Below the pieces are notes generated by a model that saw nothing but the letters and a program-made list of their open reading frames with translations, had not been told where the DNA came from and did no database searches. Shown here piece by piece: positions 8,945 to 19,790 of a stretch of DNA of 64,000 nt. The DNA comes from Diploptera punctata. Taxonomy: Eukaryota > Arthropoda > Insecta > Blattodea > Blaberidae. The stretch's first letter is position 1. The number at the start of each line of letters is the position of its first letter. The translations under genes and the position numbers were made by a program. Where the stretch lies: the NCBI GenBank assembly GCA_030220185.1, contig JASPKZ010010239.1:1630001-1694000 (forward strand), read 5' to 3'.

Positions 8945-9170
8945 AGATCGACAAATTTTGGGAGCTGATAGATAACATTATTTTAAACACTTTTTGTTAA
9001 GGAAGATTTTTTTGTTGCCGTGCTTCGTTTAAGCGCGGGACGAATGTTAATGCCATTAATGACAAACCACCCACAAAAGACATTCGGCCATTCCTCTGAT
9101 TCTGCCAAAAAAAAGCTGCGCAGGTTGTTTGTGACCCCCAAAGTACACTTCAGATTCAAAAGGTGTTGTT

Positions 9171-9410
9171 TCATACACGATAGTCTTTATGTGACCCCAC
9201 AAAAAAGAAGTTAGGAGGAGTAAGGTCAGGGGAGCGGAGTACGGCCAAGCAATGGGTCATCCAGTGATTGCCGTATGTAGCAGTAAGATGACGACATACT
9301 TCAGACACCAAAGTCACCCGGTGCCCCATCATGTTGAAACCAACATGTCCTGTTCGGATATGAAAAGGAACTTTTTCCATTAAGAAAAGCAAAAACGTGT
9401 CTGCAGACAT
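9171..9410 (-). pseudogene. Mariner-type transposase catalytic-region remnant
   Basis: The frame contains GFNMMGHRVTLVSEVCRHL, TYGNHWM and SPDLTPPNFFFVGSHKDYRV. These align by eye to the QHDGAPxH, WIGRGGP and SPDLTPLDFFLWGHLK motifs of DDE_3 transposases. The aspartate expected in the HDGAP motif is not present (MMGHR), so the catalytic site is lost. Frameshifts separate it from the N-terminus. Confidence 0.7.
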
Positions 9411-9798
9411 ACTAAGTTAATTGTATAAAGCATTGAGTTGGGTGGGCAAAATATATGGCCATCAAGTTATCAACAATACCGGCCCAACATAATTAACACC
9501 AAATCCTTAGTGGATTTATACCTTTGAATGTTTAGCATGGAGTTTTTCGAAGGCCCAAACATGTGAATTCCGACTGTTAAATAAACTGACTAAAGTGTGA
9601 AACATGCTTCATCTGTGCACATGACACGCAGGATGCAAACAGTACCTCGTTTTCAATTTTGTACAGATACCATTAACAAAATTGCTGTCGCAGAGGATAA
9701 TCTTGAGGCCTCATTGCATGGATCTTTTAAAGATGAAAAGGGTGCAACAATATTTCCTGCAGAATTCTGTCCACAGTGCTACGACGTAGGTGCAATTG

Positions 9799-10086
9799 TC
9801 AAGCGATGGCGTGAGTACTAACTGCAAGATTGTTCTCAATGCACCGCAAAACATTTTCCTCGTTCTCAGGAATCAGTACAGAATGTGACCGTCCTTGACC
9901 TTCTGCTCGTCTATCCAAGGAGCCTGTTTTACGTAGTCTACGTTCAATGCTGGCAAATTTAGTGTGATGAAGAACTCTTCGGTTTCGGTACTGTTCTTGG
10001 TAAAGGCTTACAACCGCACGACCCGAACCAGCTTTTCCATACATCAAGAGCATGTCCGTCATCTCATTCCATGTGTACCTTTCCAT
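9799..10086 (-). pseudogene. Mariner-type transposase N-terminus (HTH region)
   Basis: An open frame of 95 residues starting at Met 10086. MERYTWNEMTDMLLMYGKAG, SLYQEQYRNRR, FASIERRLRKTGS and NEENVLRCIENN are characteristic of the N-terminal helix-turn-helix DNA-binding region of an insect mariner-like transposase. The frame breaks after STHAIA. The related deletion derivative at 11191 starts MERYSWREL, supporting the same start codon. Confidence 0.75.
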
Positions 10087-10371
10087 GTTGTAAATAACTA
10101 GTATGCAGCAGCCATGCCAGAAAACTAACGCACAATGTCAAGGAAACACAACGATGAGCTCAGGTAGTAAACATCTTTGTTTTGTTTCTTTCGTGTGTTT
10201 CCTTTAAAAGATGCATACTGTATACAAATGTAATTACGTATCTAAACCAACTGGGTGAGAGGCAGTAACAACATTAACTTGTCCAGCGCTTAAACGAAGC
10301 ACCGCAGCAAAAAACCTCCCTTAACAAAAGGTGTTTAAAACAATGCTGTCTATCATCTCCCAAAGTTTGTC

Positions 10372-10373
<2 letters not shown>

Positions 10374-10403
<30 letters not shown>
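10374..10403. repeat. (TA)n microsatellite
   Basis: A pure TA run between the mariner terminal repeat and the next inverted-repeat element. Confidence 0.95.
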
Positions 10404-10406
<3 letters not shown>

Positions 10407-10891
10407 CAGATTTTCGCGGACATAAGTATGGTTAAGAAAGTTTTCTTGGGTTTCCGCATCATGGATTCAAGTTCGGCCTGTGGCCACTGATCCCGACGTT
10501 TAGGCATGATCCCTCATGCCTTTATCGACGAATGATACGTTTGAATCAGAGGTTTAGGTCTTATAAAATTAGACATATAGAGTTTTCACTGTGGTCCATT
10601 TCCGAAGCCGTAAACCCATCCAAGGTTTAGTTCTTATGTAGTTAAACACCTCAGTTTTCAGTGCGGTCCGTTTCGGAAGCCGTATACCCAACCAAGCGTC
10701 GACCACATTCCATGTTGTCCAACGGTTAGGCAACATAGAATGTGGTCAACGCTTGGATTGCTGTACGGCTTCAGAAATGGACCACAGCGAAAACTCTGTG
10801 TGTCTAATTATGAAAGACCTAAAGCTGTGACTCAAACTTATGATTCCTTGATAATGGCATGTGGGATCATGCCGAAACGTCGGAATCAGTG
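10404..10891. repeat. Inverted-repeat element, Penelope terminal-repeat-like
   Basis: The right arm 10733-10891 pairs with a left arm split in two (10481-10611 and 10655-10719), because the left side contains a second copy of the TTTTCAGTGCGGTCCGTTTC / GGAAGCCGTA block. The outer ends GGCCACTGATCCCGACG and CGTCGGAATCAGTGGC match. The right arm contains GATAATG, stem GGCATG, loop TGGGAT, stem CATGCC, GAAA, CGTCG (10851-10882), the same motif layout as in the Penelope-like element at 7463. No coding sequence remains. Both sides abut (TA)n. Confidence 0.7.
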
Positions 10892-10907
10892 GCTATATAT
10901 ATATATA

Positions 10908-11493
10908 CAGGGTGTTTCGAAATTCAATGATCAAACTGCTAGGTATGATGCAGAAGGCAAAAACGAATATATTTTGTTAAATAACCATGTGTCGGAAATT
11001 CATACGTATTGAGTACTGAGCATGCGAAGATAGTACGAGAGTGGAGGAGATATTAAATGAGCAATTATTTTTACAAATCCATTACACTAAATACTGTACT
11101 TGATTGAAGTGTGCAGTGCATTGTGATGCCATATTTCGACACTGAGTAAGTAAACAGCACTAGTAACTGTGTAACGGACTAAGCATCAACATGGAACGCT
11201 ACTCATGGAGAGAACTGTGAGACATGCCCTTTGTCTATGGTGCGGCTGAGGGTAATAGTCGGCAAGCCCAGAGAATGTACCGCGTACGTTACCCTGCACG
11301 AAGATGTCCGGATTATCGTACATTTACTTCAATCCACGATCGACTAGCACATTTCTGCACTCCCGTATTACTTTCGCATGCTCCGTACTCAATACGTACG
11401 AATTTCCGACACATGGTTATTTAACAAAATATATTTGTTTTTGCCTTCTGCATCATACCTAGCAGTTTGAGCATTGAATTTCGAAACACCCTG
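10908..11493 (+). mobile_element. Mariner internal-deletion derivative (586 bp), 121-bp TIRs, TA target
   Basis: The ends CAGGGTGTTTCGAAATTC and GAATTTCGAAACACCCTG are flanked by TA on both sides. The inverted repeats (10908-11028 and 11373-11493) are 121 bp with about four differences. The interior keeps only the start of a transposase frame (11191-11372) before the right repeat begins, so the catalytic domain was deleted. It would have needed a full-length relative for movement. The N-terminal protein resembles but is not identical to the element at 8625-10372, so it is a sister family. Confidence 0.85.
11191..11372 (+). pseudogene. Truncated mariner-type transposase N-terminus
   Basis: Begins ATGGAACGCTACTCATGG (MERYSWREL), has an in-frame TGA after REL, then DMPFVYGAAEGNSRQAQRMY, RRCPDYRTF and IHDRLAHF. 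This is the helix-turn-helix segment of a mariner-like transposase. Coding stops at the right terminal repeat. Confidence 0.72.
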
Positions 11494-13186
11494 TATAATC
11501 ATGCCTCGGAAAAACACTCTAGGACGATTAAAACTAAGGAAAAGGACTTTGAAAATCGGCACATGGAATATTAAAGGCTGCAGAAATAAAATGGGGGAAG
11601 TAATTAAAGAATTAGGTACAATTAAATTAGATTTGACTATTTTAACAGCAACAAAGAAAAAGGGCACAGGAAATTAAACATTAGGCAATTATATACATCT
11701 TTACAGTGGCGTGGATAAACATAAAAGAGCAAAAAGAGGTGTTTAAATGTTGATTCATAAGAAATGGAAAGGCACTATAAGAAATTGGGAAGCCATTGAT
11801 GGGAGAATTTAAAAATTAGATTTAAATATTTGGAGCTATCAGTTAACAATTTTTGGAATATACGCACCAATTAACGATAATGGAATGGCAAAGCTAGAAA
11901 ATGATTTATTTTTGACAAAGTTAATGACGAAATAGGAAAACTAACGCTGGGAAACAATTGATATTTTTGGGAGACATGAATGGAGGAACAGCAAGAAAAT
12001 TTGGGGATCCAGTAGTAGGAAAGTTTGGAGAAAACATTTTAAATGAGAATGGAAAAAGGTTAATAGAATTATGTAGATAATCATCTTTAAATATATGGAA
12101 TGGCTTTTTCAATCATAAAGATAACCATAAATAACCGTGGGAACGTCCAACACTAAATAAAAAATCCATTATCGATTACATAATTACAAAAAAAATTCAA
12201 AAAATGTAAATACAAAATGTCAGACCTTATAGAGGATCAGATATGGGACAGATCATACATTAGTAATTGGAAAATTTGTATTTCCTTACATTCTTAATAA
12301 AGAAAACAACCACGCAGAACAAGAAGAAAATGTTAGAACAGAAACGGAAATAAAATATAAATATAGAAATGCCTACAAAACGAAAGTGTAAAGCATTTAT
12401 ATCAACAGAGATTGAATAAAAAATTAACACAGAGTGAATTCAGAGATACAGAAGAGATGTATCAGTACCTAAAAGGGTGCATTCATGAAGCCGCCTATGA
12501 AGCATTGGGTGAGAAAGAAGACAATAGAGGAAGGACAGCACTGTTTTGAAACGGTGAAATAGAGAAAGAAATACAGAATAAGAAACAGTTATTTTTAATA
12601 TGGCTTAGTACAAAGAAAAAGAATAACAAAATACAATATCAAAACGCACAAGCAAAAGTGAGAAGAATGGTTACTAAACACAGAAACATGATTTGGGATA
12701 AGAAATGTACAGAAATACAAAACATATTTAGGAAGCAAGAAGAGTTCTGAATCATGGATATTTATACAAAGTATACGTTTATCGAATAGAAATAAGAATC
12801 TTCTCAACCTAATAGGGACACATGAATGGGAAGAATATTACAAAAACTTTTAGTAGAGGACCGAAAATAATTTTTGGGAGAAAATGACAATTTATCAGAA
12901 ATGGAAACAGGAAACATAATCGAAATTGATATAAATACTGTAAAAAAGGAAATTATGAGAATGAAAAATGATAGAAATGCCGGCCCAGGAAATATTGCTA
13001 TAGAAATGATTAAAAGTGGCAGCCAGAAGTTATTGGAAATTACCACTGTACTGTTTAATAAAATAATAAATTGCGAAGAAGTGCCAGAAGAGTGGAAAGT
13101 CGCTATTATAACATCGATACATATGAAGGGAGACAAGAAAAAGTGTGAAAATTGTAGAGGCATATCAGTAACAAGTACATTAAGTA

Positions 13187-13318
13187 GTAGTAGTAGGACT
13201 TTATTAGACAAAAAGTAAAATATTTACAATATTATTTACAAATATGGGTCGCACGGGCAGTAAGCCGTACGTGTTGTTGACAGTCCGTTACAATAAAGTA
13301 ATAATTGGTACAAGTGTA
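13187..13318 (-). mobile_element. LINE-F 3' end, ~130 bp, with (ACT)n tail
   Basis: On the minus strand this reads CACGTACGGCTTACTGCCCG, TGCGACCCATATTTG, then AATAAAGTCCTACTACTACT. It matches 39508-39662 almost base for base and resembles the 3' UTR of the coding LINE-F at 36891 (CACGTACGGCC, GGCCCGTGCGC, AATAAATTCC then a TATC tail). It splits the LINE-A RT after GISVTST. A clean duplication is not obvious. Confidence 0.65.
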
Positions 13319-13624
13319 AAGAAAAATAAACAACAAAAAACAGCAATAACATTACAATTATGTAGAATATATGGACTATACTAAGCAAAATGTTGATTTA
13401 GAATACCGGGATAAAGAAATTGAAGAACAATCTGGTTTTAGAAGTGGTAGGTCATGCACAGATAATATATTTTGCATAATACAGATTATAGAAAAAAAGA
13501 GCTACTAACAAAGATATACATTTGCTTTTTGTCGATTTAACCAAGGCATATGATACTATTTCCTCAAAAAATGTTATGGGAAACTTTAGAAAATACTAAC
13601 ATAACCAAACAAATTAATAGAAGC

Positions 13625-15179
13625 TATAAAAGCATTGTGGCAATTGAAAAATTGAAGATGTATAAAGCATCAGGTTCAGATGAGATCCCAGCAGAACTGA
13701 TAAAATCAGGGGGAGAAAAATTGATGGACAAGATACGCTGGTTGCTTAGTATGATTTGGGAAAAGGAAGCTCTTCCAGATGAATGGAAGGAATCAATTAT
13801 CAAACCAATTTATAAGCAAGGAGATAAAACTGATTGCAACAACTACAGGGGCATTTCATTACTTTCAACTTCGTACAAAATTCTTACAAATATATTAGTA
13901 AGCAGACTTACTCCCTATATTGATGACATTCTAGGAGATCATCAATGTGTATTTAGAAGAAACAGGTCTACAACAGATCAGATTTTTAGTATAAGACAGA
14001 TTTTAGAAAAGAAATGGGAATATAATGGTACTGTACATCAACTATATGTAGACTTCAAAAAAGCATATAATTCAATTAAGAGGGAGAAGTTATATAGTAT
14101 CCTGCAGGAGTTCGGAATTCCTAAAAAAGTTAGTTAGACATATACGAATGTGTCTAAATGGCACAAAGAGTAACGGTGCATGTAGGTTAACAGTTTTCGG
14201 ACACTTTTGAAATCCAGAATGGGTTTAAGCAAGGAGATGCACTATCTCCTCTACTATTTAATTTTGTACTAGAGCATGCCATTAAATCTTTAGAGAATGA
14301 GGAAGGCTTACAACTGAATGGTATTAACAAGCTGTTAGTTTATGCAGATCATGCAGTATTATTGGCCGATAGCGAGGAGATACTAAAGGACAACACGCAC
14401 ACACTATTGAGTAACACTAAGAAATTAGGACTGGAAGTAAATATCAATAAAACTAAATATATAGTCACACGTAGAAATTCATTAAATAATGGAAATGGAC
14501 AGCTAATGACAAATGAGGGAAATTTTGAGGAAGTGGCTGAATTCAAATACCTAGGAACAATAATCACAAATAGGAATGAAATGCACAAAGAAATTAAACA
14601 TAGGCGCAATTCTGAAAATGCGTGCTATTATGCATTGCAGAGGCTCTTGATTTCCTAACTCCTTTCAAAAAACGTTAAACTGAAAATATATAAAACTATT
14701 ATTCTACCATTTCTATTATATGGATGCGAAACATGGACTCTTACTTTAAGGGAGGAAAGGAGATTACAAGTATTTGAGAATAAAGTACTTAGGAAGATTT
14801 TTGGATCAAAGAGAGATGAACAGACATGTGAATGGAGAAGACTACATAACAATGAACTACATGGTCTTTATAGGAGGCCACATGTAATAAGAACAATTAA
14901 GTCTCGGAGACTGCGATGGGCAGGACATGTTGCACGTATGGGGAATGAAAGACGTGCATGGGGGCTTGTTGTAGGAAAGCCAGAGGGAAAACGTCCAGTT
15001 GGTAGACCAAGAATGAGGTGGGAGAATAACATTAACTATGATTTGAGGGAAGTAGATTATACAGGGAATGATTGGAAAACATTAGCTCAGGATAGGGATA
15101 TATGGAGAGCTTATGTCCGCGCGGCCATGAACCTACGGGTTCGATAGTGGCATTGAGTAAGTAAGTATAAAAGCATTGT
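13625..15179 (+). mobile_element. LINE-B, 5'-truncated, nested in LINE-A, 14-bp TSD
   Basis: The body is 13639-15165, flanked by perfect duplications TATAAAAGCATTGT at 13625-13638 and 15166-15179. It encodes VAIEKLKMYKASGSDEIPAE, KGD/QGD TDCNNYRGISLLS, HQLYVDFKKAYNSIKR (motif A), GFKQGDALSPLLFNFVLEHA, LLVYADHAVLLADSEE (YADD changed to YADH), EVNINKTKYIV, FEEVAEFKYLGTIITN, and the C-terminus VGRPRMRWENNINYDL...WRAYVRAAMNLRVR. The tail is GAGTAAGTAAG. One frameshift lies near 14130. The changed catalytic Asp would inactivate the RT. Confidence 0.9.
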
Positions 15180-16217
15180 ACAAAGTATGTATTTCGAAAA
15201 TAAAAATTGGAAATCATATAACGGAGGGATTTATTATTACAAAAGGTTTAAAGCAAGGTTGCAGTTTATCTCCAACTCTATTGAAAATTTATGTCGAAAG
15301 AGTACTAAGAGACTGGAGGAATAAATGTCAAAAAATGGACACACCAATCAGCAATAATAATGAGGATATAAATATATAAATATAAAAATAATAATAAAAA
15401 CTATAGACTGAATAAATCAATAATTCACTATAAAACAATATACACATGTGTATTCACTAAATTTTGCAGATGGCCAGGTATTAATAGCACAAGACCACAA
15501 TGACGTAGAAAATATGGCTAAAAAACTAAAAGAAGAATATAAAAAATGGGGACTTTATATAAACATTGAGAAAACTAAATACCTGTGTATAGGAGAAGAA
15601 ATGGAAAATATAAAATTCAACAATGGAGAAGAACTAGACCTAGTATTGAATGCACTTATTTATGAACTAAATTGGACCATTCAGGCGATAACACAGTGGA
15701 AATTAAAAAATAGAATCGCACAAACAAAACAAGCAATAAATGCTTTAAACTCTGTTTGGTGGAGCAAAATTATTACAAAAATAGAAAATTACAAATATAT
15801 CAAACCATAATTCAGAGCATTTTAACATATGGTGCTGAAGTCTGGCAAATTCCTACCAGGGAAATGAAAAGGATTTTAAGTACAGAAATGGATGTTTTAA
15901 GGAGATCAGCTGGAAAATCTGGAATGGATACAATACGAAATAAAGAAATAAGGGAAATTATGTACAAGAGGAGCCGGACATCATAGGCAATATAGAAAGG
16001 AAAAGATTACAGTGGTATGGCCATGTTAAAAGAATGCCAGAGCAAAGATTGCCTAAAATTGTTATGGAATGGATCCCAATAGAAAGGAGGAAGTGAGGAA
16101 GATCGAAGAAAACTTGGATATGCTATGAATATCAGGGGATTGGAGGAAGATCAATGGACGGACAGAGAGGAATGGTTTCCAGAAGACGTCGACAACTGCC
16201 ATGATACCGGATGATGA

Positions 16218-16296
16218 TATATATATATATATATATATATACATGCAGACGTTTTGCGAGAATTGTTATTATTGTTATTATTATTATTATTATTAT
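16218..16296. repeat. (TA)n and (ATT)n microsatellites
   Basis: A TA run (about 16218-16241) follows the LINE-A 3' end. An ATT array (about 16263-16296) precedes the repeat at 16297. Confidence 0.9.
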
Positions 16297-16550
16297 ACAG
16301 CGGGAAGTTTACCTCCACTCATAGCAACACTGTTGCTGAGTCACACGACGGACGTAGATACTAGCCATGTATAGTCAGGAACAAATGCCAAAATAAGCAC
16401 TTACCCATCTTACTTAGAGTAATAGCTGCACTTAGAAACAACACAGACTGACGTGAGGCGAGTGTATACGGGACGACACGGCATTAGTTCGCAAATTACC
16501 CACTACTGAAGTAGGTCAGTGTTGCGCTGTGTCGGATAGAATAATCAAAT
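16297..16550 (+). repeat. Interspersed repeat S, copy 1
   Basis: Shares ordered blocks with the reverse complement of 56220-56490: AGTTTACCTCCACTCATAGC, CACTGTTGCTG, GTAGATACTA, a CCCATCTTACTTAG block, CTGACGTGAGGCGAG and GACACGGCATTAGTT. It has no coding capacity, and its class is unknown. Confidence 0.65.
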
Positions 16551-16689
16551 TTGGACAAATATAACAAAAACAATTACCTTCCAACGTAAATATACTGTAA
16601 AAACCAAAATTATAAATGATTATATTGTATTGGAGCAAGTCACAACTTTTGAATATTCACGAACATGTAATAGTTACACATATGAAATT

Positions 16690-17165
16690 GTTTATAAGGT
16701 TAAAACCCCAATTTCGACAAATATGTGGTTCAGTAAACAGAAGGCTAAAATCTAAAAGTATAAATGAAACACGAATGGGGTTCTACAAAATAATGGACGT
16801 TCCCTTACTCCTCTTTATGGATTTGAAACATGGGGTGTTGACGAAAACTGATAGCACACGATACAGGCTGCTGAAATTATTTTTTTGAGAACAGCAAGAG
16901 GATATAACCATTCACACAAAATCTCAAATGAAAAAAATAAGGTAGAATTAAAAATAAATCATTTGGAATAAAACATTAAAAACAATAGAAATGAATGGGG
17001 ACAGCATGTTCATGTAATGCCGGAAGGGAGTACCCCAAGAAGAATGTTGTTCTGTAGGCTTATGGAAAGAAGATCAATAAAACGATGTTCATACATGTTT
17101 TGAAGCAAGAACGGGTAGCATTGACTAATCCCTGGAGCAACGAAGATCGCGATACTGAAATTAAT
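16690..17165 (+). mobile_element. LINE-C 3' coding fragment, strongly decayed
   Basis: INETRMGFYKIMDVPLLLFM corresponds to the RKDTxLKFYKVMAVPVLLYG segment of LINE-C. The following RYRLLKLFF corresponds to QAAEMRFLR. Further on, MPEGSTPRRMLF-like sequence is visible in another frame. It has several stops and no intact domain. Confidence 0.55.
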
Positions 17166-17394
17166 GTATTCAGGCTTGTTGTTAGTATGCAATACCTAGT
17201 TAATATAACTAAGTTATTTTATCTAATTACGAAGGATTTAAGAAATTGGAACTGTTCTCATGAAAATATTTTCGAAAAACCATTTACATTTGTCCATGAA
17301 TCATACATATTAGACACCAAAAATTAATTTGATATATGTATACAATTAATGCCCAAAAAACTCTCGTCTTGCAATTTATATTTATTTGGGATAA

Positions 17395-18450
17395 AACTTG
17401 ACATATAGCAATAAATTTTAGGAGTATTTATTGAGAGCTTAAATTGGAATACACAAATAAACCACACATGCAAAATAGTCCTCTCAATAATTCATTCATT
17501 AAATCGAGTAAGAAATTGTCTGCCATTCACTCTCAGGAAAATGTTAGTAGAAACACTTGCAATGCCCCATTTTGATTATCGTGATACTCTTTTTACAGAC
17601 TTAAATATTATTTTCATTCAAAAACTTCACGTTTTCATAATTTTTGTGCACGTTTTATGTATGGTATTCGCAAATTTGACCATGTTGCACCGTCCCTGGA
17701 ACAATTATCGTGGCTTCGTCTAATCATAGAACTGACCATTCCCTATCCCTTATCTATAAAATACTTCACACATCATCGCCTAATTATTTTTTACGCCGCT
17801 TCATCAGACTATCCGACACACATAATATTGACACTCGATACCATCAGCACTTTGTCCTTTATATCCCTCCTCATCACACTGTATATTATTCATTATATTT
17901 TACAGTCTCACTTGTCAAAACATGGAATTGCCTTCCGCCCTATGTCAGAGACTGTCAAACTAAAACATTCTTAAAAAACAAACTAAGGGGTTATTTAATA
18001 ACAAACTAACTCATACACCTCACTGATAGAATTATTTTAACAATTAATAAATTTAATTATTTATGAAAATAATATTAAAATTAACAAATATTTTCATTTG
18101 TTTAAAAATTGTAAAACTGTAAAATTAGTTTTCTATATCTCATAATTTTCTTTTGTCTTTTATATAGGCTCCTACATTAGACAGGGGCGGTCTACCAACA
18201 ATTTAATGTATCTTGCTGGAATACATTTTATTATTAGTTTTAGTCTTAATCTTAACTATCATTAACTAATTGTATTATAGATCATAATACAATAGATATT
18301 ATCTTATTGGTCAAATCTTAATTTACTATTTAATATTAAAGTTAATTATGATTGTTATATTCTGATGTAATTTGTGTTTGTCCTGGTGAGTGCAAGAGAA
18401 GGCCATATGGCCTTAATTCCACCAGGCTACATAAATAATTAAAAAATAAA
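17395..18450 (+). mobile_element. LINE-E (CR1-like) 3' end
   Basis: The coding pieces run in order: LGVFIESLNWNTQINHTCK, HSLNRVRNCLPFTLRKMLVE, MPHFDYRDTLFTDLN, then RKFDHVAPSLEQLSWLRL, SLIYKILHTSSPNYFLRRF, FTVSLVKTWNCLPPYVRDC and FLKNKLRGYLI. This is the C-terminal region of a CR1/Jockey-type LINE after the RT palm. Two or three frameshifts are present. The 3' UTR has GGCCATATGGCCTTAATTCC, ACCAGGCTACATAAATAA and an A/T-rich tail. Confidence 0.78.
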
Positions 18451-19635
18451 AATAAATTAAAAAAGTAAGGTCGAGTTCGTTAACCGAAAATATCGAATCA
18501 TTAAGCCTAGGAAATCACCGGAAACGAAAATATAAAAAAGTAGCTCTAGCTGTGGAGATTTTCTATTTTTAGTAACACAATACACTATATGCTATTGAAA
18601 TAAATTACGAGGGTATTCTCCAAAACTCAGTGGAATTCGATTATTGGATGTGGATGTTTTCCTGAAACACGAAATTAAAAAAATCGCTCGAGCAGCCGTC
18701 ATGTTTGCCTTGTACAAATATAGCTGTATAATATACAATTTAATTAACAAAGGAAAAATAATTCCACAAACCAGGAAAATCGGATAAAAAATTCGACAGT
18801 TTATGTGTGACGGATGTTTTAATCAGATAGTTCATAAAGTGATGGTTTCTAACATGTTTCCTGTATAGACTACCGCGTCACATATTTGAAGTATTTTTAT
18901 ATCCAAAATGTCCGTGTTTTGAGAGAAAATTAGAATAGAACTGTTTTAATACAGCCTGTAAATCTATAAAAGAGTGATATTTTAGTGAGTTTTGATACAA
19001 TTGTTAGGTTTATTTTTAACTGGGGAAGAATTTTATTGATCTACTGTTACAAAAATGATACGTACCATGATTGAGTGAAGCGAGGGAAAGGTTGGATGTA
19101 ATTGGCGGATGGTTAGAGTTATATTTGTGGTTGTAATTGGACACATAATTTGTAGTTGCACCGATCAAATTCATCAGCCTGTTTCTGCGGTTACTAGATA
19201 CGTTGATTTACCAGATCGACATCAACTTTATAAATTATCTAATTTAAAAATCGTATGTGAAATACACAAAGTACGGTATTTTCTTTGTTATTTCATTGTT
19301 TTGATACAATTTTTGTCAAATTAATGATCTATGTTGTCTTCTAGGATAATCATTTTATATCTTTGAAATTTTTCATAGATCGCAAAGCAAATATGTAAAA
19401 TAATTTCTGACAATCGTTGTGATTTACGGGGAACACCATTGCTTCTAAGGCTGCAGACCCGGATTCCATTCACGGTCGGTTTGTAATTTGTTTGCGATTT
19501 TTCTGTATATACCTGAACTGGAAGGCGAAAGTCAGAGTATTCAGAGAACAAATTTCCTGAGAAACACCAGATTCATAAGCATAATCCATTATATTTATAT
19601 ATATATTTAGGCACATTCATCTTAGTATTCATCGA
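18451..19635. other. Unassigned AT-rich stretch
   Basis: No RT motif, tRNA-like box or shared repeat block was recognised. Small open frames at 19109-19551 lack codon bias or domains. Confidence 0.4.
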
Positions 19636-19790
19636 AAGCTCCATCGGTATGGTATCGGGGTAATGGCGTTACCTCCTATGCAGTGGACCTTGAATTCGAT
19701 CCAAACTTTTTTGGGTGAGGAATTTTTTGGGGATTTTCCTCACCTGTAAGACAAATGTCGGGTATACGTTAAGACGCAAATAGTCACCGA
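19636..19790 (+). mobile_element. SINE1, old divergent copy
   Basis: Shows a degenerate tRNA head (GGTAATGGCGTTACC..., B-box-like GAATTCGATCC), then the SINE1 blocks GGGTGAGGAATTTTTTGG, TTTTCCTCACCTGTAAGAC and AAATGTCGGG. The 3' module is lost. Confidence 0.6.

Larger units (their letters stand above)
8625..10372 (-). mobile_element. Tc1/mariner-type transposon with long TIRs, inactive
   Basis: Inverted terminal repeats of about 95 bp are visible: left 8949-9042 (CGACAAATTTTGGGAG...GCTTCGTTTAAGCGC) against right 10276-10371 (GCGCTTAAACGAAGC...CTCCCAAAGTTTGTCG). Between them the minus strand carries a decayed transposase, N-terminus near 10086 and DDE region near 9410-9171. The ends abut (TA)n runs, as expected for a TA-targeting element. 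A SINE2 sits inside the left end, so the transposon is older than that SINE. Confidence 0.8.
11494..16225 (+). mobile_element. LINE-A, near full-length but degenerate, carrying two insertions
   Basis: Host segments are 11494-13186, about 13319-13638 and 15166-16225. In order they encode: APE endonuclease start (Met 11501; LKIGTWNIKGCRNKMGEVI, LDLTILTATKKKGTG, where A replaces the expected catalytic Glu of the TETKKKG motif); YSGVDKHKRAKRG; FLGDMNGGTARKFGDP; RT fingers NDRNAGPGNIAIEMIKSG and ENCRGISVTST; EEQSGFRSGRSCTDNIF; LLFVDLTKAYDT; GLKQGCSLSPTLLKIYVE; FADGQVLIAQD (second Asp of FADD lost); and WYGHVKRMPEQRLPKIVMEW. The 3' end runs into (TA)n. Many stops; inactive. Confidence 0.82.

Noticed and set aside
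12804..13211. A 135-codon hydrophobic minus-strand frame
   Set aside because: It is the complement of the LINE-A RT coding strand; AT-rich Phe/Ile/Ser composition comes from the antisense of Lys/Asn/Glu codons.
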